Source: Prosapia bicincta (Eukaryota > Arthropoda > Insecta > Hemiptera > Cercopidae). Taken from it: DNA of 64,000 bases. The DNA lies in assembly GCA_036971475.1 (NCBI GenBank), contig JBAIZL010000063.1, positions 1,903,790 to 1,967,789 on the forward strand, written 5' to 3'. Positions within the stretch are counted from its first letter, which is position 1, and the number at the start of each line of letters is the position of its first letter. Below, in pieces: positions 1 through 9,711 of the stretch. Position numbers and translations under genes: made by a program. Under the pieces are notes generated by a model. That model saw nothing but the letters and a program-made list of their open reading frames with translations. It did no database searches and was not told the origin of the DNA.

Positions 1-597
1 AACGTTTCGACTACTAAATTCAGGCCTACAAGTATAACAGACAGAATTGACATCTACTTCATAGAAATACACAACAAAATTAACTAAAAAAAATATATAT
101 TAAAATAAGTTATTAATATTAATAAATTAACAAAACAACACAAATAAATTAAATAATTAAGAAACACACCATAAAACGTGATATGCCATGATAATAATAA
201 CTATATACCATTGATTAGAATTATTTTAAAATATTCTCAAACATATAACAGTAATACAACCTGTAAAAATAAATCATAACCAAATATCTGGTACATCAAC
301 AACTAGAACCCTCGAGAGTGTTTATGACTATATAATTATAAATACTGGCCGATTTATTAGTGTCCTATTTAATATTATTAGAATTTTTATGCATCTTTAT
401 TTGGAGCAAAACAAAATTCGTCTCCTCCAATTACTTTCCGTGTCCAAAATTATAGGATGTTGGAAATTAAAGGAACGGTTATGTTCGATGATGCGATCGT
501 AAAACACCGAGGAGAGATGCAAACCTTTTTTACTCTTGTTTTCTTGTTCTAAAAGACGAATATGCAATTACCCATTCAGTTTCCCCAACATAGGAAG

Positions 598-647
<50 letters not shown>

Positions 648-975
648 CATTATTACAAGACGGAAAAGAGTTAAGTTTTGAAAATATTCTTTTATTAATA
701 TGAAATTTAATAAATCGATAAGGATAATCATTAAGCAATAAACATATTTGTATAAGTTTCAAATTCCTATAATGATAGGAAGGAGGTAATAAGTCAAGAA
801 CTTTATCAACAAGATAGGATGCCATTCCACGTTTCTGTGACATCGGATGATCTGAGTAAAAATTAAGCAATCTGTCCGAAAAAGTAGGTTTAAGACACCA
901 GTCTGTGACGAGTTTACCAACCCGTTTATGGTTTGATTTACAACTGAATAGGATTATAAGTATGTGAAAGCGACC
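1..975 (-). mobile_element. Penelope-like element remnant, 3' part (block 1)
   Basis: Decayed PLE read on the minus strand; the window starts inside it. Positions about 975 to 650 encode the C-terminal part of the RT region, with the recognisable stretches DWCLKPTFSDRLLNF, DHPMSQKRG and YPYRFIKFHINKR, which match the conserved W-x-KPT / N-HP-SQK region of PLE reverse transcriptases. The GIY-YIG endonuclease that should follow is interrupted by a (TA)n expansion at 602-646, so the fragment is non-functional. Positions 1-560 are the AT-rich 3' untranslated part, ending with the PLE-type terminal motif seen in reverse complement at 1-40 (GCCTGA...TCGAAACGTT). It pairs with 12,936-13,975. The apparent reading frame running on into the TA tracts is an artefact of the microsatellite. 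Confidence 0.8.
602..646. repeat. (TA)n microsatellite inside the PLE nuclease region
   Basis: Pure TA tract of about 45 bp. The paralogous position near 13,610-13,650 has ordinary sequence with only short TA stretches, so the tract expanded within the coding remnant of block 1. Confidence 0.95.
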
Positions 976-981
976 AGAGGG

Positions 982-983
982 AT

Positions 984-1040
<57 letters not shown>
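982..1040. repeat. (TA)n microsatellite
   Basis: Nearly pure TA tract at the 5' edge of the PLE remnant. The paralogous site at 13,975-13,987 is only about a dozen bases long. Confidence 0.95.
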
Positions 1041-1042
<2 letters not shown>

Positions 1043-1212
1043 CATTTCTTGTTAAATAATTTTAAACAACATAGGTTATTCAAATAAAAGAATATTTATT
1101 AATTTATATCCAAAGCTTTTCGTTTGCAAACAGTACCAACATCATCAGGAATGAAAATTACAATAATGTGGCATTATTAATAAATATTCTTGTATTTGAA
1201 TAACCTATTTTG

Positions 1213-1217
<5 letters not shown>
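1041..1217. repeat. Terminal-motif repeat with partial inverted symmetry
   Basis: Contains, on the minus strand, the motif CCTGATGATGTTGGTACTG followed by CGAAAAGCTTTGG and ATAAATATTCTTG, resembling PLE-type 3' ends. The outer parts are inverted copies of each other (AGGTTATTCAAAT near 1,071 and ATTTGAATAACCT near 1,193). The full hairpin version is at 14,011-14,194 and a reduced one at 28,078-28,206. Confidence 0.6.

Positions 1218-1267
<50 letters not shown>
1218..1267. repeat. (TA)n tract, empty site of the LTR element
   Basis: TA tract between the terminal-motif repeat and the SINE. In block 2 the same junction is split by the 8-kb LTR retrotransposon at 14,230-22,292, so this is the unoccupied paralogous site. 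Confidence 0.85.
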
Positions 1268-1269
<2 letters not shown>

Positions 1270-1497
1270 TACAAATTTTCAATCGTTAATAAAATACGTT
1301 TTTATTAATCTAATCAAGTTCCAATACATTTTTTTCAACTATAGTTGATTTCAATTGATTATAATAAATATTTTCTCACATATTTATTCAATAATTGAAT
1401 TTCAAAAATTTGAGGCTCTAGGTCGGTTTCGAACTGAGTATCTTCCTGTTCAAAGTCTAGCGCTTTTTGGCACTGAGCCAACTTTCTTTAGATAGAA
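1268..1497 (-). mobile_element. tRNA-derived SINE-like element (block 1)
   Basis: On the minus strand a tRNA-like head is visible. An A-box-like TGGCTCAGTGCC lies at 1469-1480, a GCGCTAGACTTTGAACAGG stretch resembles an anticodon arm, and a B-box-like AGTTCGAAACC lies at 1425-1435. The stems do not pair as in a working tRNA (the T-stem is mutated), so this is not a functional tRNA gene. The body runs to lower coordinates and ends at the (TA)n tract at 1267, as a SINE tail would. A second copy is at 22,306-22,530. The family name is not recognised. Confidence 0.55.
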
Positions 1498-2274
1498 ATG
1501 AACATCTCAAATATCTTAATTAAAAACTTCCATTTTATAACCGTAAATTGTTGCCATGGACACCACGCAATATCATAAATAATGCTCTAGGATTAATAAT
1601 GAACGAAAATAATAAAATTAACAAAGAAACTTGGTTAACTTTATAGAACCTTGCTTCACAAACGGACAGAGCGAAAGGAAAGCGAAAAGAAACTACAACA
1701 CAATGCAAGCGACGAAATAAAAGAAAGTGTATAAATAGTAACAAATGAAAATAATAGTACAGTATATATTTAGTTCGTATTTTTAGACACTGAATTTAAT
1801 TTGTTTACAAGCGTGAAAGTATTACTGTCAAACTAATTTTTTATTTTTTTTTGTACAATCACTTCAAACGTCTAACCTATATGCATGAAGAACATTATAT
1901 TATATAAGATAGTAATTAAATAATTGTAGCGTGTTATATATTATTCATAACATACTTTTTTCAATTTCCGAATCACCTCCGTTAATTAAGTAAGTGGTAA
2001 TTATAAGAAATACTTCACGGCTCATTACGCGAAAAAACAGTTTTACAATATTGAAGGCAGTTCTTATAAAAAACATTAAATTCAGAATAAAAACTATGAT
2101 TTCTTTGGGAAAAAAATCTGTTAGTTAATGAATAATTTTACCAACTAGCTACACTTGACGGCATTAGCCGCTCACAATGGTGGGTTGACTGTCACAGCGT
2201 TCGATCTGACAACACCGAATCTCTAACCTACCACAAATCCATTCCTATTCTACTTTAAATCAAAGTAAAATAAT
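1498..2274. other. AT-rich duplicated sequence without a recognisable gene
   Basis: Collinear with 22,531-23,300. A minus-strand reading frame of about 70 codons (1535-1744) survives in both copies but shows no domain, and its conservation is explained by the recent duplication. A less AT-rich stretch at 2146-2240 is also shared. No function can be assigned. Confidence 0.5.
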
Positions 2275-2690
2275 CCGCAGTTCCAAAAACTTAAGTTTAT
2301 TTTCACACTCAATTTCACAAATAAACTGAAGCTATTCATCGTAACTGTAAAGTTATTCCTGAACTTTAGCAATAAGAACAATAATGTATAGATCGTCTAC
2401 ATAACGCCCAAAATAAATTGGTTTAAAACTTAAATTGTCCAATTAAACCTGCTCAATATCGCCAATTACAATATCACCAAATTTGGGGGATACTGGACTA
2501 CCCATAGGGGTGCCATAAACTTGCTTATAAAATGTATTATCAAATTGAAAAAATGTGTTTTCCATTAGAAATTCCACAGCTTCAAGTAAACGATAAAGAT
2601 GAATATCATTTTTACGTCAAATATAGTTACATCTTTTCTCAATAGCTTTTAATACAAACTTAGTGCTGACTTTAGTCAAAAGTTACAATC
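2275..2690 (-). pseudogene. PLE reverse transcriptase fragment (block 1)
   Basis: The minus strand encodes a decayed internal part of a PLE reverse transcriptase. The stretch at about 2560-2450 reads FYKQVYGTPMGSPVSPKFGD, the conserved GTPMGSP-x-SP motif of this family. Downstream (about 2420-2380) is FGRYVDDLYIIV with the catalytic YVDD. Stop codons follow shortly after the YVDD, so no protein is made. It has a near-identical paralogue at 23,310-23,705. It is joined head-to-head with a plus-strand PLE 3' end starting near 2697. Confidence 0.8.
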
Positions 2691-2696
2691 ATGGAC

Positions 2697-2925
2697 TATA
2701 ACGTTTTATAGTGTGTTTCTTAGTTATTTATATTTATTTGTATTCTTGTATTGTTAATTTAATATTATTAATAACTTATTGTATTGTTTTTTATTTTATA
2801 TTAATTTTTTGTGTATTATACTTGTAGGCCTGAATGAGGACGACAATTTAGTCGTCGAAACTTTAACAAATTCCTAATAAATAGATTTCTTTTACTCTCG
2901 CGTCAACCGTGTTTATATTTATTTT
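2697..2925 (+). mobile_element. PLE 3' terminal region, plus orientation
   Basis: This AT-rich stretch is the reverse-complement homologue of positions 1-215. It ends in the same family motif: GCCTGA at about 2829, a TCGTCGAAAC stretch, CCTAATAAAT and a GTCAACCGTG tail. It is inverted relative to the adjoining RT fragment at 2275-2690. Paralogue at 23,727-23,960. Confidence 0.75.
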
Positions 2926-3279
2926 TAGAAGATTTAATATACACTTTAGTAAATTCAAATACTTAAATGTATAGAAATTATATTAAATGAAAAAATAAAG
3001 AGATAAATTAATGTAAATGTTTTATTGTAAACTTTTAACTTCTCCTGTCGGTTTTATTATCATTAGACTTTAAACAAACACATATATAAAACTGCATGTA
3101 ATATTTGTGTTTTAATAAAACGAAAATTGAACTAGCCTACATTTTTAAACCCGAAGAAATAAGTCCCGCATATAATCTGTCAGTGACAGAATAGATACAA
3201 TTTATTTTTATCTGTGACTAAGTATATCGATGATAACGAAAAATGATGTAGCTTATATAAACTATATATATATAAAAAT
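2926..3279. other. AT-rich spacer
   Basis: Collinear with 23,961-24,330. No coding, RNA or element signature seen. Confidence 0.5.
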
Positions 3280-4413
3280 GTGATGTAGTTTTTTGTACGC
3301 TTCAAAAATTCAAAACGTTCTGCAGTGATTGAGGTGAAATTTTAACAAGATATACAACTTGCGTCCAAGGTGAGTTTTGTGAATTTTTAACGTCAGTAAC
3401 AAACCGGTGACCACGAGAAAAAAAGCTTTATTAACGGACAGCTATGTACCAGCAATAGTGCCAACTGCCGCAAGTCAGCGGGACACGTCATACTAGCAAC
3501 GACAACCACAGTCTCATGTAAAACATTACTTGCTCCTAATTACATTGTTTACTAACATAAACAAACATACAAATAGCAACCCATTCAAATAATTTTAGAT
3601 TATTATAATTATAGATTAAATATTCACCTTATTTAAGGTATTATCATGTAGTGATAAAATTACGCCAGCGCATTCTAGACGTTTGAAGGCTCAACTAAAA
3701 ACAAAAGTGTCGAATAAAGTAGGGTGCGCTATAAACAATTTTTCAAAATTATTATATTTTTTCAAATTTATTACGCATAACTTTTCATTATATTACTAAA
3801 TTTATCTCAAAAGGAATTTTCAATTATATGAACGTTCATAACAATTACAAATATTTTATTTTATTTCGTTTTCAATTCTCCAATTATAACAATCTAAACC
3901 TACCTCTAATGTATAACCTCAAGTACTGTTTGCTATCATCTGCGTTGTACGTTTTATGATATAATGCTCAGGGTATATAGGGTGTGTCAACATTGCTCCA
4001 GAAAAGACACTAATTTTTGGACAGCTCAGACGGAAGGTTGGGGTATTTTTCATAGATACATTGGATGAAGCAAATGTCGTAAATTGTTGTATATAAAAAT
4101 GTTATGTTGAATTGTGTGCGCTTCATACACCAAAACGTTCTACAGCGACCTATAACAAAATACATCCCACTTCATAAACTTATTTATTTCCCGCGTCGGT
4201 AAAATATTTGAGACTACGAGAAAACAGTATTCAAAACCCAATGTACAGTATTGTACATTAATAATATTTGCAATCGTTCATTAGTTAAATTGCTTTAAAC
4301 TTGGTATTTTAGAGATGAATGCTGCAAAGAATTAATTAGTTGTAAGTGTAATGAACATGTTAATACATGGTTAAAACAAAGTATAATAATATAATAATAA
4401 TAATAATATAAGT

Positions 4414-4416
<3 letters not shown>
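3280..4416 (+). repeat. Dispersed repeat X, copy 1
   Basis: A roughly 1-kb non-coding repeat. Its most conserved core (near 3660-3800) reads GCGCCAGCGCATTCTAGACG, then a GCGCTATAAACAATTTTTC stretch and CATAACTTTTCATTATATTA. It ends with GTTAATACATGGTTAAAACA running into a (TA)n tract. Other copies: 24,335-25,452, 27,118-27,991 and 34,190-35,150 in the same orientation; 7,075-7,790 and 29,940-30,667 inverted. Shorter related pieces lie near 9,480-9,711, 11,555-11,640 and 32,090-32,310. No open reading frame is shared among copies, so it is a non-autonomous element or an untranslated part of one. Confidence 0.7.

Positions 4417-4460
<44 letters not shown>
4417..4460. repeat. (TA)n microsatellite
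   Basis: TA tract between repeat X and the inverted repeat at 4461-4768. Confidence 0.95.
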
Positions 4461-4464
<4 letters not shown>

Positions 4465-4768
4465 ATAAATTTAAAATATTTCAAACACAAGAATACGTTT
4501 AATGAATATATTTATTCAAAGCTTTTCGCCGATAAAAAGTATCAGCATCTTCAGGAAAAATAATTATCTAATAAAATTAAATCATATGTACTACCTATAA
4601 ACTTATTTTTACAAAAAATAAACTTATTTTTACAATTTAATTTTGTAAAAGTATTTTATTAGATAATTATTTTTCCTGAAGATGCTGATACTTTTTATCG
4701 GCGAAAAGCTTTGAATAAATATATTCATTAAACGTATTCTTGTGTTTGAAATATTTTAAATTTATTAA
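4461..4768. mobile_element. Large inverted repeat with PLE-like terminal motifs
   Basis: Two arms of about 115 bp (4461-4576 and 4654-4768) are near-perfect reverse complements separated by about 77 bp. Each arm carries CCTGAAGATGCTGATAC and GGCGAAAAGCTTTGAATAAA, analogous to the motif at 14,011-14,194. It is bounded on both sides by (TA)n and is missing from block 2 (25,440-25,500), where one TA tract takes its place. Probably two head-to-head ends of a PLE-type or foldback element. Confidence 0.8.
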
Positions 4769-4801
4769 CTATATATACAAGAAAACATATCACCATATTT
4801 A

Positions 4802-4805
<4 letters not shown>

Positions 4806-4861
<56 letters not shown>
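4806..4861. repeat. (TA)n microsatellite
   Basis: TA tract between the inverted repeat and repeat Y. Confidence 0.95.
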
Positions 4862-4866
<5 letters not shown>

Positions 4867-5130
4867 CACGGTTTACAACAACCATTGGTTCATATATACA
4901 GGTGACCGAAAACAAACCGGACGTGAAATTACCTATACTTATTTTTTTATGTGTCTATATGTTGTGAATAAGAAGTTATCACCGAAACGTGAAATAAGCC
5001 TACCTATAAACGTACGACGCACAGCAACCATTGCATCTCAAGAAGTGTGTGCAGTGGTGCTATCTTGCGGGAAATAAAAATTGTTTTTGTTGAGTAAATA
5101 ATGTTTAATTTAAATGAAAACAAGCCTTAT
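4862..5130 (+). repeat. Dispersed repeat Y, copy 1
   Basis: Begins ATTAATCACGGTTTACAACA and contains GTGACCGAAAACAAACCGGA. Copies follow a (TA)n tract each time, at 25,500-25,760 and 28,329-28,555. Non-coding; family unknown. Confidence 0.7.
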
Positions 5131-5159
5131 CCAAGATCATGACTATTTTACTTTCTTGT

Positions 5160-5350
5160 TCTTCAAGCTACTTGCATACGTACGCAAAAACCTGTCTCGT
5201 TCAATCTCGTTCCATTACCATCTGAGTCACGCACAACTTGTAGGGATGAAATATTAAGTCTTTTTGTAAAGTTGTTCTCACTGATTCACGAGTTTGTCCC
5301 AATTCATCTGCATGTCTTCTAGTCGACAGACTTTGGCTACAAATCAAAGC
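5160..5350 (-). pseudogene. Transposase N-terminal helix-turn-helix remnant (block 1)
   Basis: The minus strand reads STRRHADELGQTRESVRTTL and then QKDLIFHPYKL before stops intervene. The pattern TRR-x(3)-ELG-x(2)-R-x-SVR-x(2)-L followed by HPYK is the helix-turn-helix common in arthropod Tc1/mariner-related transposase genes. No catalytic DDE/D domain is present. The copy at 25,803-25,985 has small deletions relative to this one, including the HPYK segment. Confidence 0.5.
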
Positions 5351-5441
5351 CTAAATTAACATTTCAATGTTTTGCAGACATAATGTATTTTTATTCTTAC
5401 ATAATATTTATAATTTTTGCTTCAAATAATTTTAGGAATGC

Positions 5442-5445
<4 letters not shown>

Positions 5446-5491
<46 letters not shown>
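5446..5491. repeat. (TA)n microsatellite
   Basis: Long TA tract on the left of the palindrome at 5540-5741. The block 2 site (26,083-26,098) has only a short TA stretch. Confidence 0.95.
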
Positions 5492-5493
<2 letters not shown>

Positions 5494-5539
5494 TTGATAT
5501 TTAATGTTATCCATTGTTTTTCCGTTGCACTGACTTTAT

Positions 5540-5741
5540 GAAGTTAATATATTACTATTGTAAGTAATTTTATCCACCATTAAGTGCAATAATTTTACCT
5601 TGAGTGATGAGGCACCTTTCGGTCAATTGACTATTGTCGAATCACAATGGTCAATTGACCGAAAGGTGCCTCATCACTCAAGGTAAAATTATTGCACTTA
5701 ATGTTGGATAAAATTACTTACAATAGTAATATATTAACTTC
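5540..5741. mobile_element. Near-perfect palindrome (foldback or MITE-like)
   Basis: Arms of 97 bp (5540-5636 and 5645-5741) with an 8-bp centre and about two mismatches. The inner part carries GGTCAATTGACCGAAAGGTG. It is flanked by TA-rich DNA on both sides and is absent from the collinear site in block 2 near 26,090. No coding capacity; family not recognised. Confidence 0.85.
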
Positions 5742-5754
5742 ATATATATATACA

Positions 5755-5822
5755 TTTTAACATTAGATTTATGGAATTCGGTACACAGAACCATCATACA
5801 TTGGGGCGGAGCCCTGTGGATG
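5755..5822 (+). repeat. Truncated first unit of the 160-bp tandem repeat
   Basis: Matches 26,099-26,168, including GGGGCGGAGCCCTGTGGATG, and then breaks off. The multi-unit array of block 2 is missing here. Confidence 0.75.
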
Positions 5823-6849
5823 GACATGACTCATGACTTTTATATTTTTACTTTTATTACTTATTGCTTGTTACACTTTTTATTACAGTAGTGTTATAGA
5901 ATAATGTTTTATGATATCCATGTTTACGTCTTTTTCTTATTAACTATAAATGATATACAGTGCAAAAAGAATATTGTATACCAGTAAAAATGAAAATTTA
6001 AACAATCTTCTTGAAATATAATTTTGAGTGCTTTTATAAAATATCCACTCTAATTTTTAACAGAAAGAAATAAATTTCATTCCATTCTACTTTAAATGTC
6101 AGAAAATATTCCCCTGCGGCACGTTCCATTTAGACAATGAATAATTGCACGTCTTGTTCTCTATAGAAGCAATATTGTGCATTTTTCATTTACTGCCCAT
6201 GGTAAAGCGAAATCAGGATTTACCTTGCTATTGTTTCCTTACTTTTTATGTACTTCATCAGGCGTTGTTCAATTAGTCATATTTTTCATCTTATTAGTTA
6301 TATTTATTGTTCACTTTCTAAATTTAATTTTGTTAAATATATTTTATTAAAATTAGTTTTATAAACTACAGTTTTCAAATCAACTCTTTTAAACGAAATT
6401 TACACAAATATTAAAACATTTAGAAAAGAGTAATCAATTATTACATTATCTATAAATATTCTAAGTCGCTTATAACCCAGATTATTTTGTAAATTGTTTT
6501 AGTTATTTAAAAAAATAATTTTATTTACACACAAATTATTATTTATATTTAAAAAAGACTTTTCAGGCCAATTGTTTACCTTACCGAGTGTATCTTTCAA
6601 TATTACGTAGGTAGACTGGCTGTCTATCCAAAAGTTTCTGCAAGAATACGTTACATTAAGGTTTACTGTTAAATTTTCAAAACAGATATTTATTTCAAAC
6701 AATATAAATAAAACCTTTGGACAATAATAATTTAAATTTAAATAAAGGTACATCTTTTCAAATTAACAGTTAATATCTTTCGAAATTATTCTATTAGACA
6801 ACATTATGTCAGATGCATACTGTAATCCTTTGTATATTTACTTATTTTA
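5823..6849. other. AT-rich sequence unique to block 1
   Basis: No counterpart elsewhere in the window; block 2 has 26,169-29,740 in its place. A minus-strand frame of 84 codons (6499-6753) has no recognisable domain and strongly AT-driven composition, so I do not call it a gene. Confidence 0.5.
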
Positions 6850-7074
6850 TCAAATTACTATGATTGCATCATTTTCTTCTGTTTCTTCTTATACAGAAAA
6901 GTTCCAAAGGCCATCATCCTAAGCCCTAAGGTCAAATAGAATGAATCTGATTAGTGTGTGATAAATACTTTAAAGAGAAATCGCTGTTCAACTAAACAAC
7001 TAAACATTCATTATACTCAACCGTCATATTAGAAACTGCGTTGCATTATCAACCTATTCTCCTTCTGAAACTAA
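6850..7074. repeat. Repeat Z, partial copy
   Basis: Shares GCATCATTTTCTTCTGTTTC and the following CCAAAGGCCATCATCCTAAG region with 8,430-8,590, 29,745-29,940 and 31,285-31,410. Non-coding. Confidence 0.6.
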
Positions 7075-7790
7075 TTCTATATATAGAAACAGTTATGTTT
7101 ACATATTACAATTTATTGAATAATAATTTGGTGTGATGTCTCTTCGAATTTTGCCATAGTTCACTGTAGAATGTTTTGGTGTATTAAGCGCACACAATTC
7201 AACATAACATTATTATATACAACGATTTACAGCTTTTGATTCATCCAATGTATTTATGAAAAATTAGGACCCCAACCGTACGGCTGAGGTTTCCAAAAAT
7301 TAGAAATATTTTCACCTTAAAACACAGACTCTACATACTTACTCTAGGACTATGTATCATAGGAGGCTCAAAACCGATGACATCAAAAAGTATTTGAGCT
7401 TTACCGTGAGAGGTAGATTTTTATTGTTAAAACTAAAGATTCCAAAACAAAGGAAAATAAAATACCTCTACGTTTTATTAAACAATTATATAACTGAAAC
7501 TACTTCTAGACATAAATTTGGTAATATAATGAAAAGTAATGCGTGATTACTTTAAAAATATAAAATAATTGTGCATTATTGATTACAGCGCCACCTATCT
7601 ATTCAACATCTTTACACTAAGTTTAGCTTTCAACTGTCTAGAATACGCTGTAATAGGAACATTTTACATTTAAAACACTAATTTTTTTTGAAAGCAATAT
7701 TCTACAAGGCATAAAAACAAAATTATTTACGGCCAATATCGTTGTATGCTTCAACTAACTTTACTAATAGTTAATGATGTTAATCCATAT
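7075..7790 (-). repeat. Repeat X, inverted copy (block 1)
   Basis: Reverse complement of the repeat X core. GATTACAGCGCCACCTATC at about 7583 corresponds to the GGTGGCGCTGTAA of forward copies, and TGTAGAATGTTTTGGTGTA corresponds to CACCAAAACGTTCTACA near 4130. It is collinear with 29,940-30,667. The 64-codon frame at 7352-7546 falls entirely inside this non-coding repeat. Confidence 0.65.
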
Positions 7791-7843
7791 CTCTCTATAT
7801 ATCTATAAAAATGAATGTTTGTGTTTATGTATGTATGTATGTA
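7791..7843 (+). mobile_element. Mobile-element terminus preceding the 22-bp mini-array
   Basis: CTATATATCTATAAAAATG followed by AATGTTTGTG and ATGTATGTATG. The same terminus is at 30,668-30,727 (plus strand) and, inverted, at 27,060-27,117, so it is the end of a repeated element. The family is not certain; a Helitron-like or other non-autonomous DNA element is possible. Confidence 0.5.
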
Positions 7844-7958
7844 GTAAGTAACAGTCATGCACATAGTAAGTAACTTCAATGGCTTAGTGAGTAAAAGTCA
7901 TGCACATAATAAGTAACTGCAATGGCTTAGTAAGTAACAATGTTGTACATAGTAGGTA
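7844..7958 (-). repeat. 22-bp tandem mini-array, apparent relative of the satellite
   Basis: About five 21-22 bp units on the plus strand, each starting with GTAAGTAAC or a one-base variant. They alternate between a type with CATGCACATA and a type with CAATGGCTTA; the last reads CAATGTTGTACATA. Their reverse complements correspond to the monomers of the satellite at 35,500-64,000. The flank at 7,958-8,065 also matches the satellite's left flank in reverse complement. Confidence 0.85.
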
Positions 7959-8269
7959 AGACTGGTGTGTGCACAATACTAAAATATACACAAACACAAG
8001 TAGAGATATAAGGGATTACCATATATGAATTATTTTTCAGCTCAAACTCCTTTATTTCTTCTTACTAGTGGATGTAACTGCTAAAACCCCCAGAACGTAA
8101 GTCTACTTTAGGGTCACGTGTTCTAATTACGTTATTCTCACTATGAAACTAACTCTATATATAAAGACAGTTATTTTTACATATTAGACAATTTATTGAG
8201 TACTATTTTTAATTAAATTTTCATTTTAAAAATACCTCTTTTCATGATTTTTTCCATTGAAATTTAAAT
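7959..8269. other. Mobile-element body next to the mini-array
   Basis: Non-coding AT-rich sequence. Positions 7,958-8,065 (GTGTGTGCACAATACTAAA, then ACCATATATGAATTATTTTT) are shared with 30,795-30,900 and, inverted, with 35,395-35,499. The rest is collinear with 30,900-31,125. Confidence 0.6.
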
Positions 8270-8574
8270 GCTTATTCGCAAAACGTGTAATTACTCATAG
8301 AGTGTAGGATGGACTGCTATAAAACGCTGTTATATTTTTCTATCAAAGGGTTTATTCTACAAAATAGTGTCTCGTTTCATAGAGTTTTCTTACATTAAAA
8401 TTTATTCATCTTTAAAAGCTAACCAAACATATTGCATCATTTTCTTCGGTTTCTTCTTTCACAGAAAAGTTCCAAAGGCCATCAATCTATGTCCTAAAGT
8501 CAAAGACAATGAATCTGATTAGTGGGTGATAATAGCTTTATAGATAAAACGCTGTTCGGCTGTGAGTTAATATT
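8270..8574. repeat. Repeat Z (block 1)
   Basis: Starts CGCAAAACGTGTAATTACTC. It is shared with 29,586-29,900 and 31,128-31,420. Non-coding. Confidence 0.65.
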
Positions 8575-9150
8575 AGGCTCACCTTTGCAGCCGGCTGTAT
8601 CCTTTTGCAGCCAATCGCCGAATTAATAAGGCCATTTTCAACCTATAACCACCAAGGCCACTTGCAGCCTATAACCGCTTTTAAAAAAACTCTTGCAGCC
8701 GATAACCGCTTTTAAACTGCCACTTGAGCCTATCACCGAATTTATAAGGCCTATTTTAAACTATAACTGCCTGTATAGGGCCGCTTGCGACTTATAACCG
8801 CCATTATAACAACTCTTGCATCCTACAACCACCTATATAAGGCTACTTGCAACCAATAACCGCCGTTTAAAGATCTTTTGCAACCTATACCCGCCTTTAT
8901 AAGGCCGCTTGCAACATTTAACCGCCTCTATAGGGACTCTTGCAAACTATAACCGCCTTTAAACTGCCACTTGAACCTATCACCGAATTTATAATGCCTA
9001 TTTAAACTATAACTGCCTGTATAAGGCCACTTGTGACCTATAACCGCCATTATAAGAACTCTTGCAACCTATAACTGCCTCTATGAGGAATATTCAAACC
9101 TATAATAACCGTATAAAGCGTCTTCCAATCTCTAACCGCCTATATTTTAT
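8575..9150. repeat. 30-bp minisatellite, long allele
   Basis: About 19 degenerate units of roughly 30 bp built on CTTGCAACCTATAACCGCC plus a TTTATAAGG tail. A second-order repeat of about 247 bp is visible: 8719-8820 closely matches 8966-9063. The paralogous array at 31,430-31,745 is little more than half as long and lacks this duplication. Confidence 0.85.
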
Positions 9151-9711
9151 TCTTGAAATTAGGTTTAAAATTATTTTTTAATCCCAGCAATATAACGTGG
9201 AAAATCTTTAGACATTAAGTAAATTATATTAAAGTAGGATATATAATATATATATTTCAGTAGGCTTATAACCGAAACAGTATGACAAAAAATAAGTACA
9301 TTTACTAGCATTTAATTACGTAATTTACTTTATATGACGTTTCGACGTTAGTAATTTTGGGGAAATCTTATCTGAAAGATACAAAGTTATTGATCCGAAT
9401 TAAAATTCATTTATGAATAAAATATTGCTTTGCTCCAGAAATTTCATTGGGGACTGATTTACTTACGGAATTTAATATATAGATTCTGAGTTACAGTGCA
9501 TTCTAGATGGTTAAAGGCGGAACTAAAAGTAAAGATTTTGATTTAAGGTTGGTGGCGCTGTAAACGATTTTTCAAAATTAATTAATATTTTCAGAGTGAT
9601 ATAGCATAACGTTTACTAAATTGCCAACGTTTTCTCGAGGTAATTTCAATAAGAGAATAATTTATTAATACGTACAGCTATTTTGTTTTAATTTGTTATT
9701 AATTGTTCTTA
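9151..9711. other. AT-rich spacer with a fragment of repeat X
   Basis: Collinear with 31,746-32,311. Positions 9,500-9,600 contain an X-like piece (GCATTCTAGATGG ... GGTGGCGCTGTAAACG). No gene seen. Confidence 0.5.

Noticed and set aside
1425..1480. Functional tRNA gene on the minus strand
   Set aside because: A and B boxes are present but the arms do not form a cloverleaf; better explained as a SINE head.
6499..6753. 84-codon minus-strand gene
   Set aside because: AT-driven composition, no domain, no paralogue and no support beyond openness.
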